NCBI GenBank assembly: GCA_021613535.1
Contig: CP075494.1
Coordinates: forward strand, 3,534,001-3,598,000
Source of the DNA: Adineta vaga
Lineage: Eukaryota; Rotifera
DNA length: 64,000 nucleotides
Direction: 5' to 3'
Shown here: positions 44,641 to 55,994 of the stretch, piece by piece
Layout of the letters: each line of letters opens with the position of its first letter
Numbering within the stretch: position 1 is the first letter of the stretch
Made by a program: the position numbers and the translations under genes
The notes under the pieces: model-generated
Database searches by the model: none
The model's input: only the letters and a program-made list of their open reading frames with translations
Told to the model about the DNA's origin: nothing

Positions 44641-45328
44641 ATGTCTGTTTAGTTAAACACCTGCAACGTCAGAATAAAAAATATTTAGTTCGCAATATAA
44701 ATATTAAATTTATGTTTTTGATCTTTTCAGGAGCTATAGCCTCCGACATAGTAATGTAGAAATAAGAAGACAAAAAAGAAGAGTATTCTAACTGAGAAAT
44801 CTATAATGAAAAAAATATTGAGTAGAAGTGAAAACTTGAACCTAAAAATATAAGGCATGGCGTTTAGATTGTCATAACTCTCTTAATTCCAACGATTCCA
44901 TTGAACTACAGGATACACAAGATTATCTAGTGTCCCTAGACTTTCAAGGGTGTGGGTGTGGGTAGAGAGAGAGACGAATCCCACACTCACACCTATCCTC
45001 ACCCTCAAGATGATCGTATCTTTCTTTAGCAAAATATGTGAATTATTAAATAAGCGTGACGAAAGCAATTCGTACCATCATTAATCTTTTCTATCGATTA
45101 CACAAAAGAAAAACTAACATAATCTTTTCTTTACTCAGTGTGCGCGCTGTATTTGTTTCTTCAAATAGATAACTGTGATACTATCATTTGACGTCAATAT
45201 CTTACGTCTTTAACATTATTCATGATGTTTGCATTTCATTTTAGTCCGTAATATCATACAGAAGATAATAACAGAGAAAATGCGATATAAATACGTATTC
45301 ATTTTATATCGGCTTCATTCAACACAAT
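44641..45328. other. Intergenic
   Basis: Contains the hairpin at 44943-45009. No gene seen. Confidence 0.5.
44943..45009. repeat. Telomere-unit hairpin
   Basis: TTCAAGGGTGTGGGTGTGGG, a GA-rich loop, then TCCCACACTCACACCTATCC and TCACCCTCAAGA. Confidence 0.75.
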
Positions 45329-46110
45329 ATGCAGTCAAAATATTTCTGTTTTCTTCTAATTTCGCTATTTTTTATTTTCATCGATGGACAACGACGTTGT
45401 TTATTCAATTGTACAATTAGTGGAGTTATTGGTCAACCACTTACTATACCTGAATCTTGTGGACAATACGAAACAGCAGATGATTGTCGCGTAGATATTG
45501 ACTTCGCTTATCATGATCAACAATATAAAGTTACTTTTGCAACAGCATATGTTTCTTTTGGTATGCAATCAATTTTATTTCGCCAGACTATTATTTATTA
45601 TACGGAGATATGCTTTCATGTGATAATAATGACAATTGTGCTGTCGAATTTGCTCAAAACAAGGTTCTTGATCTTGGAAGTCGAATATTCGATGTTCGTA
45701 ATGTAACTACACAATTAGCATCTATTCTTTTAGAACAACGACAAACACCACTTCGTTGTTATGATGACGATGAATGTACATCTGGTATGTGTAGAATCGA
45801 TTTTAATACAGCTACCAATACGATAAATAAAAGAATTTGTGACCCGGATGCATTTGAATCTAGAGTATTTGTAAGTGATAATGGCCGTTCATCGTCGTTG
45901 AATATTAAGTGTAACAGAACACGATGCAATTCTCTTGATACAAGTAATAAAGTAAAACAAATTCTTTATCAACATAATTTAACAGATATTAATGGTCAAA
46001 TTAATCCAAATATTCCAACTACTACAATTATTCCATTTAGTGGCGGAGGAAAGAATACAAGTTCGATTATTTTTCTAATAAGTTTTTTGTTCACTCTTTA
46101 TTTTCATTAG
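45329..46110 (+). CDS. GPI-type Cys-rich surface protein with one frame slip
   Basis: ATG at 45329 with a signal peptide (MQSKYFCFLLISLFFIFIDG), then Cys-rich sequence CLFNCTISG, ESCGQYETADDCRVDI. The frame changes between about 45556 and 45600 and resumes as DYYLLYGDMLSCDNNDNC, then CYDDDECTSGMCRIDF and CNRTRC. The end (SSIIFLISFLFTLYFH) is a GPI-addition-like hydrophobic tail. A one-base deletion near 45585 is the simplest cause. A 26-bp GT-AG segment (GTATGCAATCAATTTTATTT then CGCCAG) would also restore the frame but is far shorter than any intron here. The function is unknown; the family appears rotifer-specific by inference. Confidence 0.65.
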
Positions 46111-46546
46111 TTATTATAATTTAAATCATTATTTTTTCTTTGTTCAGTTTTATATTGAGGATTTGATTGTGTCATTTTCTTGCTGAGATTATATTGATTC
46201 GAATATTTTCGTTCAAGTAATAACAATATTGTTTTTACTATCTTAATGTTTTATAATTTTTTCAAACAAACATTTGATTTATTAAATTCACATATTTCGA
46301 TGCGATTTCACAAGATTACAGCCTATTGTTTTATATTTTACACTAAAGATGCACTACTTCTAACGGATAATTTTCTGTTGAGAAAAAATGTTATTTTTAA
46401 AAGTTAATACAGACTAATCAATATTTTCTCTCCGTTTTACGTCAGCAAATGGTAACCCTTTCATGATATTTATTTCCATGTTTTCATCAAGATGTGTTAA
46501 ATTTTAACATATGTGATAAATAAAATAACGAAGAGGAATCATTTTC
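46111..46546. other. Intergenic
   Basis: Nothing recognised. Confidence 0.5.
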
Positions 46547-46570
46547 TTGAAAGAAAAACAAAACTCATTT

Positions 46571-47913
46571 CATTTAATGATTAAAATGAATCGAATAAGA
46601 AATATCTATGAATATCTTATTAAATTGAATTTAATCGATACAGAGACAGATGATTCACATAAGAAAACAAATGAAATTCTTTCAACAAGAATTTATATTA
46701 GTTTTCTTATAATTATATTATCTCTATTTGTATTATATTCAACACTATCAACTGAATCAAGTCTTATAGCAATTTCAAAACCAATACAAGAAAAATTTGA
46801 AGAATTACAATTGAAATATTCTTCTAGTTTAAAATGTCCATGTAAAAATTTATCAATTCCATATGAAGAATTTATCGACATAAAAGTACAATATAATGAA
46901 ATTTGTTTATCGAATTTTGTCAGTCAACAATGGATTGATTTGTTTTATTTTCAAAATCTAAGTTATTATCATCCATTGGATTTTCGTCGTAGTGCACCAT
47001 TTAAATTTCAACTTCTTCGAACATTATGTCAACAATCAAAACAAATAATTGATAATAATCTTGAACAATTTTATTCAAATCATTTTGTTACAAATCAACT
47101 TGTTTCAATGAATATATTTAATATTCAAATGGATTCTTTTATTAAAGTATTTCAACAAACAACATTTTCTTCTTTTCAAAATTTGATCAAACTACTACAA
47201 CAAACAATAACTTCAAATGTATTATTATCCGCAATAGAAACACATTTCATCTCAAAATTTGATCCAAATATAAACTTAATAACAATAACTTCAATTTGCT
47301 ATAATAATGATGAAATGACATCAATAAAGTTTATACAATGTGCTTGTAAAGATAAGTTCGAATGCATACTATCAGAAGGAATTTATTACAATATATATCC
47401 GTATGATTATTCTGAATGCGATTGGTATTATTTTCGAGAATCAAATAGAAATAGAACAATTCTCAATGGTATTCTACAGATACCTGGTATGTTTGCAGGT
47501 TGTTTACCAATCGAATCATTGATGTCTTCAACACTTGAATGGTTTTATGATCAAACATGTTTATAAAAAATTATTGCAAATATTCATTCTTCATCAAACT
47601 TAATTCGTAATTTCTCGATATTAACTCAATATTCACAAACAAAAAATCGAACTATTCAAAGTTTAGCTAATGAATTATTTGTTGAAGAATGGCATATCAA
47701 GAAATCCTATGAAAAAATATTTTAATTATTGTCAACCTTTATTTTGTCAATATACAGATAAATCAAGAAAGACTTTTTTAAATATCTTTACAATAACAAT
47801 CAGTTTATTTGGTGCTCTCAAAATTCTTCTCCCATTAGTTATAATAAATTTGGTCACAGTTCTTCGGAAAAGAAAACAAAGATTAACGAATACTAATGAC
47901 AATATTCCTTCAA
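46571..47913 (+). pseudogene. Module 1 of a three-module membrane protein gene
   Basis: N-terminal membrane segment (IYISFLIIILSLFVLYSTL), then an ectodomain with LKCPCKNLSIPYEEF, YNEICLSNFVSQQWID, CACKDKFEC and CLPIESLMSSTLEWFYDQTC. A TAA at 47564-47566 interrupts it, then coding resumes in frame (SLANELFVEEWHIKKSYEK), slips one base near 47718, and ends NYCQPLFCQYTDK plus a second membrane segment. The exon ends with a phase-1 donor at 47914. The family is not recognised beyond bdelloid-type repeats. Confidence 0.65.
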
Positions 47914-47979
47914 GTAAGTCGATATTCAGATTCGTTCATATCGCAATCTAAAATCTAAAATTAATTTTTTTGTATTTAG

Positions 47980-49179
47980 TACCAATCCGAATTAGATTAT
48001 ATTTATTATTACAATCAATGAAAAATCTTCTTATCAAATCGAATATATTTAATAGTTATTCAACAGATGAATATAAACAAAAAAGTGAAATAATAGCAAC
48101 GAAAGTTTATTTTTTAATATTGATTATTTGTTTAATTACTTTTGCTTTTTACATATCTTCGGAAAAACAAACAAAAACAATATTTATTAATAATCCAAAA
48201 CAAATACAATTTGAAGAATTACAAAATAATTCATTTAAGGATCTTCAATGTCCATGTAATGAAATTTCAATAAAATATTCAGAATTTATTTTTCTATCAC
48301 CAACATATCATCAAATATGTTTAAGTATATTTGTTTCATTTTGGTAGAAGCAATGAGAAACAATATGGAAAGAAAAAGAACCGTGTTATACACCTGACTT
48401 TTATAATCTTGCATATCATTATTTTACTCTTTTGTCGACGTACTATCAATTAACAGAAGAAATCTCTTTAAATGAATTAAAAAGATTTTATTCTATACAA
48501 TATATAACATCGAATGTGGTTATAGAAAAAGAATTTACTTATGAAATAATATCATTTATAGAAACATTCAAAACTACAATACAAACATCGTTTAGTGAAA
48601 AATTAAATATTATTTAAAATGTTATTTTTAATAATCAAATAATGACTGAATTATATACAAACTGTATAGGCTATTTTGTATTTGGTGATACAATTAAACT
48701 TCAGTATGTATTCCGAGATAAGTATGATTGCTCGTGTGCAACTCATACAGCATGTGCTGAAACAGTTCAATTTTGCCGTGATAATATAAGCAATTTCATA
48801 TCAAATATTTATCTTACTTGTCACATGGTAGATTCATTATTATTATCAAAAACCGACTGTTTTTATAGTCAAGATTGTATAAATATAATTAAATATTATT
48901 TAAATACAGATAGAGAACTTTATGAACAATTAAAACCATTGAATATGTCAGAATCAAGTCAATATAAAACAAATGAAACTATCAAAACACTTGTTAATAA
49001 TTTATTTGTTGAATATTGGAATGAAATTTATTTCTATGAAAAATATTATAATTCTTGTAAACCATCCTATTGTTCATATAAAATTCAACAACGATCCGAT
49101 TTTATTTATATAATAACAAAATTAATAAATATAATACCAAATATTGTTCAATTAATTCGAAGAAAACGATAACAAAGAA
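47980..49179 (+). pseudogene. Module 2 of a three-module membrane protein gene
   Basis: Follows module 1 through a 66-bp phase-1 intron (47914-47979). It repeats the same plan: membrane segment (VYFLILIICLITFAFYIS), LQCPCNEISIKYSEF, YHQICLSIFVSFW, CSCATHTACAETVQFC, NNLFVEYWNEIYFYEKYYNS, CKPSYCSYKIQQRSDFIY. In-frame stops: TAG 48345, TGA 48354, TAA 48615 and TAA 49170, with the same frame coding on both sides of each. The exon ends with a phase-1 donor at 49180. Confidence 0.65.
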
Positions 49180-49230
49180 GTAGAAATATCACTTTACATA
49201 ATTGATATTTGAATACATTAGTTTGTTTAG

Positions 49231-50451
49231 ATATAACAAGATTTCATCAATTGCGTATCACTTTTCGATTAAATATAAGAAAATTAAACGAATTAAATTT
49301 ATTTCGAAATCAATCACATGATTCTCAAATAATACGACAACAAATCATCAGTACACGTTTATATTTAATTGCCTTCATTATTTCTCTATTTATTTTGGTT
49401 TTATATATATCATTGAATAAAAAACTTATTATAAATACAATTTCATTTACAAATTTAACTGAGTATGAACAAATACGTATTAAATATCCCAATAGTTTAA
49501 CTTGTCCATGTAATGAAATATCGATTAAATATGAAAAATTTATTAAATTTGAACAAATTTATCATCATGTTTGTTCATCATATTTTGTTAGTCAAGAATG
49601 GATTGATTATTTACATGTTGCAGAAAAGATAGATGAAGGTGATTTTCGTTCTACAGGATCATCTCAATTTCAAACTCTTGCATCCTTATGTCGATTAACA
49701 GAAGAAACAATTAATTTAAATTTACAACAATTTTATTCAACAACATGGATTAGTAACGAACTGATTTCAAATGATTTATTTAAAAAATCAACATTACAAA
49801 CATTCAAAGAAACATTTGATACGACTCGTGAAATTCTTCATTATGGAAATGCTCTTATATCAATTTTTCAAACTAATTGGAAGTTTATTTCTTACTATGA
49901 TCAGAACCATAAATCGCCATTTTATACAAATCCAATGACATATAATAATCAATCATGTACATGTGCAACTTCATTACATTGTTCGGAACCGTTGATACTT
50001 AATGATAAGCTTGTCATCGGTCTTTTTATTGGTTGTTATCCAGTCGAAGCTACATTACAATCTTCATTGAAATGTTTTTATCATAGGGAATGTATCATTT
50101 TGATTCAATCAAGTTTTATTCAAGAACCATTAATTAGAACTAATCGATAGATAAATAAATATGAAAAAAAATGAAAGTATTCAACAAATGGTTGATCGAT
50201 AGTTTGTAGATGAATGGTATATGAATGACTCATATGAGAATTATTTTCAAAGATGTCAACCAACGCATTGTACTTATTCATTTATACAAAATTTTGATAC
50301 ATTCTATATAACAATAACTATTTTAGATTTATATGGAGGTTTAAATATTATATTAAGTCTGATTATTCCATTTATGATTCATATCATATTTACAATTTAT
50401 TATAGAAGAAGTCAAATAATAATTGTACCAGTTTCACCAATATCTGATTAA
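49231..50451 (+). pseudogene. Module 3 of a three-module membrane protein gene
   Basis: Joined to module 2 by a 51-bp phase-1 intron (49180-49230). Membrane segment (LYLIAFIISLFILVLYISL), LTCPCNEISIKYEKF, YHHVCSSYFVSQEWIDYLHV, SCTCATSLHCSEPL, GCYPVEATLQSSLKCFYHRE. A TAG at 50148 and a frame change follow, then VDR*FVDEWYMNDSYENYF with another TAG, CQPTHCTYSF and a second membrane segment ending SPISD at 50451. Confidence 0.65.
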
Positions 50452-51287
50452 TTTGTATATCTAATAAACAACAAACACTCATCCCTTTTGGATTCGTTAA
50501 CCCTTTTCTGAAACAACTATAACAATGTTCAAGATATTTCGATACTTTGACGAGTAACAAGAAACGTGACGTAAACCTTGCAATAAAGATCTTCTACTGT
50601 AAGGATGTGATCAGATTGATCACTACTGGTGATAGGGAACTGCAAAGTGGTTTCGGTCCCGTCAATTTTTTTATCAAGTATGAGAAGGTTAATTTACAAC
50701 TAAAAATCTAAACAGATGTCGTGGTCGGTGCGTATGAGTAGAGAGGATACATCAACATTCTCACTTTCACCCACACCACTCTCATGTTAGAACCCTAAGC
50801 TTTCTAGAACAGAAATATTCAGACTTTTAGAACGTCAGTGTATTGATGTTCTGTCTTTGCTCTCATTTACGTCATTATACAGGTACAACTTGCATCATTA
50901 TATTTATTGCATGGAAGAAGCAGAATGTAAACAAAATATGACACACTTATTACAGTTAATTATATTGAAGAGAACTGCTCTGCTTCATCAGAAATCAATA
51001 TTAAAGTCATAGTGAACGATAATTTTATTGTAACATCATGTATGCAAACAGTAAAATACGGAAAAAAGTGTCACAACCTGTTAACTTCACTTCATCATCC
51101 GTGCTCGTCGTAAACAAGAGCGGAAAAAAATTCTTAACAACCTGTAAAGTTACGAATGACTGATGACCATCATTACTTCCACGTTAATTGGAAATTAATT
51201 TTGATAGATTGATAAATGCAATGGTTTCTGTATATATTTTATTGCTAACAATCACAGTTATTCTCTAGTTGAATTTTAGAATTTCAG
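50452..51287. other. Intergenic
   Basis: Contains a degenerate telomere-unit site at 50721-50785 (C arm CTTTCACCCACACCACTCTC). No gene recognised. Confidence 0.5.
50721..50785. repeat. Degenerate telomere-unit hairpin
   Basis: G-rich left side GTGGTCGGTGCGTATGAG is weak; the right side CTTTCACCCACACCACTCTC is typical. Confidence 0.45.
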
Positions 51288-51585
51288 AGAAGCACTACCA
51301 CCAACAGAGATTCGAAAAATGCGCAAACTCAGTGGAATGAGTAAGTACACAGTTGAACATTATTTTAACGTCGTTGCTCAAATGTATGCTTCAATCGATG
51401 AAAACAATCCGCAAGTTCTTCGTACTGTTTATGGCAGAGTGCAACAGCATCATATGACGTCTCCCTTGGCCAATCAAACTAGTCAAGACAATGGTTATTC
51501 CCTAATCTCAAGTCCACATCTATTCAGACAACATAATCCTGTCAGCTTCTGTTATATTCTTATAAGAAATTTATTTTTAAATTAA
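51288..51585 (+). CDS. Possible exon or gene fragment, unknown
   Basis: An acceptor-like TTTCAG at 51282-51287 precedes an open frame EALPPTEIRKMRKLSGMSKY then TVEHYFNVVAQMYASIDENN to 51585. The LPPTEIRKMRKLSGMSKYTV part resembles a helix-turn-helix, distantly homeodomain-like, but the usual WF-x-N core is absent. Upstream exons were not found. Confidence 0.3.
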
Positions 51586-52079
51586 AACGTGAAAATGAAA
51601 TTTTTCTTGTGTAGATTTTTACGTACTTATATATAGTAGAAGGCGTACTCGAACATTGTTTAATAATTTATAGAGTTGGAAATAAAATTTTGCCACGGAG
51701 GTATCCTCATTAGCTTACGTACGAAACATAATGAATTTAATATCAAATGGAAGTTCATAAAAAACGGGATTTGTTGATACTAAAAAGTTTGAATCAAAAG
51801 TGATATAATGTTCTTTTTTATTTTTTTTATATGAGAAATACAATCAATAATCAGTGTGACGACCATTAGATTTCATCACTGCTCTCTATCAAGATGGATA
51901 TGAGCATAGAAGAGTTTCAAATAAATCGGTGTCGGTTTCCATGTTGGTGAAAACATCAGAAATATGCATATTGTGTATCTCTTCAAGGTAACGAGAGTGT
52001 TTAATTTTGAGATAACATTCTTTTCTCCACTTCATTCTTGATTATTGCTCCATTAATATCATTGCCCTGAAATACAAAA
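51586..52079. other. Intergenic
   Basis: Nothing recognised. Confidence 0.5.
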
Positions 52080-52742
52080 ACGCGAAAAATAGAAACAAAG
52101 TTTGATTTTCCAATAAAACTTACACTTACTCTTCTCTTTTGGAATTGTTTTCATTTGTAAATTGTTCATTGTCGATGCCAAAGATTGTTGTTGATCATCT
52201 TCTCCTTCATAAGCTGTGTAACCAGAAACATTTCTTCCATTTAACGCTTCAATCATATAAAATGTACAATTCTGCTGATTTCTATGAAATTATTTGATAA
52301 CTTTCACCGAACTTGAGTAAGAATTCACTGTCCACCATGTTAATAATTGATTTGCAGTAAAGATTTGTCCAACATTGAGAGGAACACCTCTCCACACTCC
52401 TTCTCTCTCTTTTGGTAATTTGTCTAAAGCTGAATCAAATAATTTCAATTGAGAAAACCAAATTTTCATGGCACAGAGCTGCACTTAAAACACGATATAA
52501 TAATCGTTTTACCTGATTCCATTGTATAAATATAAATGGAAGCAAATTCATCATGTCTTAAACCATGTTCAGATGGAAAATGACAATTTTTCTCTGCCAC
52601 TTTGATAAACTGATCTAAACTCTCAATTAGAATTAGAATTTGTTCTAAAACATTTTTCTAATGAAACAATTTGTTGGATATGATAACCATAAGCAGCTGG
52701 AAGTTTTTTAAATGACCAATCAATATCACCAAAACGATTCAT
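52080..52742 (-). pseudogene. Mono-ADP-ribosyltransferase (R-S-E class), decayed
   Basis: From about 52742 (MNRFGDIDWSFKKLPAAYGY) through frames that shift twice: ESLDQFIKVAEKNC, SEHGLRHDEFASIYIYT, then FDSALDKLPKEREGVWRGVP with the catalytic Arg context. NQLLTWWTVNSYSSS gives the Ser motif. A TAA follows near 52289, then MIEALNGRNVSGYTAYEGED with the E-x-E region. Normal enzymes of this class move ADP-ribose from NAD to arginine. The frameshifts and stop rule out an active product. Confidence 0.7.
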
Positions 52743-53462
52743 TTGAAATATTTTCTCTAAAAGAAAGAGATAAATTTCGAAAACGTCAATAGAAAAGATT
52801 TGAAATTAAAAGAAACGATTATTTCTTTTGGCTTTCGGAATGGTCTCTCGTGAGATAAATGGTTTTACTTCGAAAATGAGAAAAGAATCAAATTGTTTTT
52901 TTTTCTAACAAAACTATTTTCGAAAATGTTTCATAATAAAAATCGAAATTGAAAATCATTTTGTTTTTTATTGTGAAAATAACTTTGAGTATCAGAATAT
53001 CTTTGAATGATGCAAGAAGATTTTTAAAAATTATTTTTTTAGCAAAAAAAAGTAAGATAAGAATGTTGTACAAAGATAAAAGCCCATGATAAGATACTTG
53101 ACTAACAAAAATGATCTAAAATTTTAAATTTTATTTTTGATCAATTAATTGATTCGACTCTTATCGATCTTTAGAAAATATAGTTATATAGGCTCTCAAC
53201 ATTTTCTGAAGAAATAATCGAAACATCCAACAAATATGTTCATTTTTATTCAATTTATTTTCACAAATACATAAAACATCTACCAATGGTAGAAAAGCAC
53301 ATATGACTCATGAGAAAACTATGTGCCGTACCACTTCGTCATTCCAAATATTCGGTCATGCTGTTAAGCGTGCGTAAAGAATGGTACGAAACGTAGTTTA
53401 CCCGTTAGGATGTGTGAAGCAGATAGAGTCTGTCGACGAATGATAATTACTTTTTCATAAAA
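52743..53462. other. Intergenic, AT-rich
   Basis: No gene recognised. Confidence 0.5.
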
Positions 53463-55445
53463 CTACAAAAATTTTTGAAAATAATCAATATTATTGAGTA
53501 CATGTGTTGTAGAAGGATGTTGAGGAGGAAGAGATTTCTGAAAGATTTCTAGTGCTAGACGATAATGTTTTAGTGCAAGATCATAGTAACCGAGAGAATA
53601 ATAGGCTTCTCCAATATTGTTATGTGATTTACCCAAATCTGGATGATCGGCTGGAAGATGTTTTTCTAGAATAGTCACTCCTTTCTGATGACAATCAAGT
53701 GCCTCTGAATGTTTTTTTTCTAAATGATAGACAAGACCCATGTTACCGAGGCCATAAGCTACCTTTGTATGATCTTCACCAAAAGCTTGCTTTACAATCA
53801 TCAATGCATTCCCGTACGATTCTAATGCTCGTTGAAAATCAAGTTTCTTTCGATGAGCATTTCCAATGCTGTTGTAAGCCTTTGCAATATCTGGATGATT
53901 TGATTTCAATGTTTGCTGCATGATTGCAAGCGATTTTTCATGCCACTCAAGACTCGAATCATAATCACCTTTTTCATGAGCTACTCTACCGAGTGCATGA
54001 TAACAAATCTCTATATCTGCATGATCATTGGGTAGTTCATTGAGTAATCGATGATAGTATTTATTCGCATCGTCAAATTTGCCCATATCACGAAGCACAT
54101 GACCAAATGAGGGAAGATTTGTTTCTCCACCACCCGCTAATTGATTTTTCATATGATCAAAAATCGTTTTTAAATCATGATCATTATCACTACGAAGAGT
54201 CATTCGAATTATCCATCCTTGAGTCTCATCATAAGAAATATTATTAAGTCGAAAGATCGATCCCAACATCATTAATACTTCTTCTTCTTCTTGAGGAAAA
54301 TTACTGAGCAAAGAGATGTTAGCGAATGGTTTCACACCTTCTTTTGTACAATCAGCATCGATTTCGAATAATACTCTTTGTAAATCGTCATTAACAATAG
54401 ATTCACCAAGATAGAAAGTTGCTAGTGAACGATTAATACTTGTCGAGAGAAATGAATTCATCGAAATAAGTTGTCCAATTGAATCTTGTAGTACTTGCAA
54501 TTCTTTGTTGGACATTAATTGAGCACGATAAAGAAGAAGAGATGATGAGCATCGATATTGATTGAGCTCTCGTTCGATGTCACGAATAAAGAATCGAAAA
54601 AGAAAGAGTAAATCGATGTTTTGTTCACGAAGAGCTTTATTCAATAATCGATAAAGAAATGTTTCTCTTGTATACCACCATAATGATCGATCCGATGTAT
54701 AATTTTGTTCAAATTCACGAACAATGGCTAGTTGAGTATCATTGTTATAATACTCTCGTTGACATAATGCCATAAGGTCATTCTTATCAGTCAAATTCGA
54801 TTTCATTCGAAGCAGAGAATCGATAAGTAATTGTGAATCAACGAATTGACCATTGAGTTTGCCTGTCGATTGTCCATAATCAGCATTTGTATTAAAAATA
54901 TTAATTGAAATTGGTTCATCAACTTTATTTTGTATTCTTCGAATTTGATCAGATTGAATCTGAGTAATTAGGTCATTCAATTGAAAGATGATACCCTTCA
55001 CCTAAAATACACAATATATCATATCGATATTGATCGGTAATAATTCAGAATGAATTTTTTAAAGAAAATATCAAAGAGTTTCGTAGGATAATGAGTTAAA
55101 CTTATTTATTTGTTCGATAGACGAAATTAAATATACCTTATTGAATGATTTAGTCCATTGTTGATATTTTTGTTAGTCTGTACAGTAGGCATAAATCGTG
55201 GAAACTTGACGGAGTTGGTGAATTCGAGGCACTATTTGTTGACCGAATTGATTATTAACAATCAAGACAATTCGATCTTGTTGAGAAAGCGATCGAATAT
55301 GTTGTTCACATTGATCACTTTCCTTGAATATTTCCAAATGATTGATTGATGATCGAAGTTTTAGTTGTGCCTTAATATTTTCCTTTGAATCGACAGAAGA
55401 ATCAAGCCAAAGAAGAGAATATGTTTCAAGATTGTTCGTGGACAT
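53463..55445 (-). CDS. ADP-ribosyltransferase-like plus TPR protein, one in-frame stop
   Basis: ATG at 55445 (MSTNNLETYSLLWLDSSVDS) opens an N-terminal domain common in rotifer ART-TPR proteins (DRIVLIVNNQFGQQIVPRIH). A TAA at 55173-55175 follows YAYCTD, but the frame continues with KYQQWTKSFNK, and a 135-bp intron (55002-55136) joins VKGIIFQLNDLI. The ART core then shows LLYRAQL (Arg), SFLSTSI (Ser) and QEEEEVLMML (E-x-E), in R-S-E order. About five TPR units follow (YNSIGNAHRKKLDFQRALES, GNMGLVYHLEKKHSEALDC, NNIGEAYYSLGYYDLALKHY), forming a protein-binding superhelix. Only the single stop breaks the gene; a downstream start at 55001 would still give ART plus TPR. Confidence 0.8.
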
Positions 55446-55502
55446 TTTAGACGATGTTTTCTCTTTTAATAAAAACAATTGATCAGCGACAGCCTTTTTC
55501 TT

Positions 55503-55608
55503 ATCTCTCTCGCTCATGAATTTCCTCCCTCGTTCTCTTTCTTTTGATTGCACGTATATAAGCTTGTGTTTTCGTATGTAAAAGATGCGATTAATGTTAG
55601 GAAGAAAT
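55503..55608 (+). repeat. Dispersed repeat, copy C
   Basis: Matches copy A over its length (CGTTCTCTTTCTTTTGATTG, GTAAAAGATGCGATTAATG, AGGAAGAAAT end). It lies just upstream of the ART-TPR gene, within its likely 5' region. Confidence 0.6.
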
Positions 55609-55696
55609 AAAGAATGACAAGATTCCATCAGAAATCGTCACATATATAAGCGGATTTTTTCCGTTTGTGTTATTATCTAACTTCAGAATTTTGTAT

Positions 55697-55751
55697 TTGT
55701 GTGTGTGTGTGGGCACTTTACTTCTCTTCATACCGACACCCACATCCTCAA
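55697..55751. repeat. Telomere-unit hairpin with GT run
   Basis: TTTGTGTGTGTGTGTGGGC, loop, then CCGACACCCACATCCTCA. Confidence 0.55.
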
Positions 55752-55904
55752 TTGTACCCTTTGTCACACTCGTCATGAGGATATTGTAATCACTTGTTGG
55801 ATGATCTATAAAGAAGAAATTGATCGAATAAATGTGATCATGTATTAAAAAACATCGTTATTTTTATTGTCATTAGAGGATGAGACAATTTGTACACATA
55901 CAAT

Positions 55905-55964
55905 CTTGAAGGTGTAGATGTGGGCGAAGATACAATAAGAACCAACCTTACCCACACCCTCAAG
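55905..55964. repeat. Telomere-unit hairpin
   Basis: CTTGAAGGTGTAGATGTGGG, loop, then TTACCCACACCCTCAAG. The outer ends CTTGA/TCAAG pair exactly. Confidence 0.75.
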
Positions 55965-55994
55965 TCGAATGATTCTTTCGATAAGATGAGAATA

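Larger units (their letters stand above)
55609..55994. other. Intergenic with two telomere-unit hairpins
   Basis: No gene seen apart from the two repeat sites. Confidence 0.5.

Noticed and set aside
45556-45582. 26-bp GT-AG intron in the Cys-rich GPI-type gene
   Set aside because: Far shorter than the other introns resolved here; a 1-nt deletion explains the frame change more simply.
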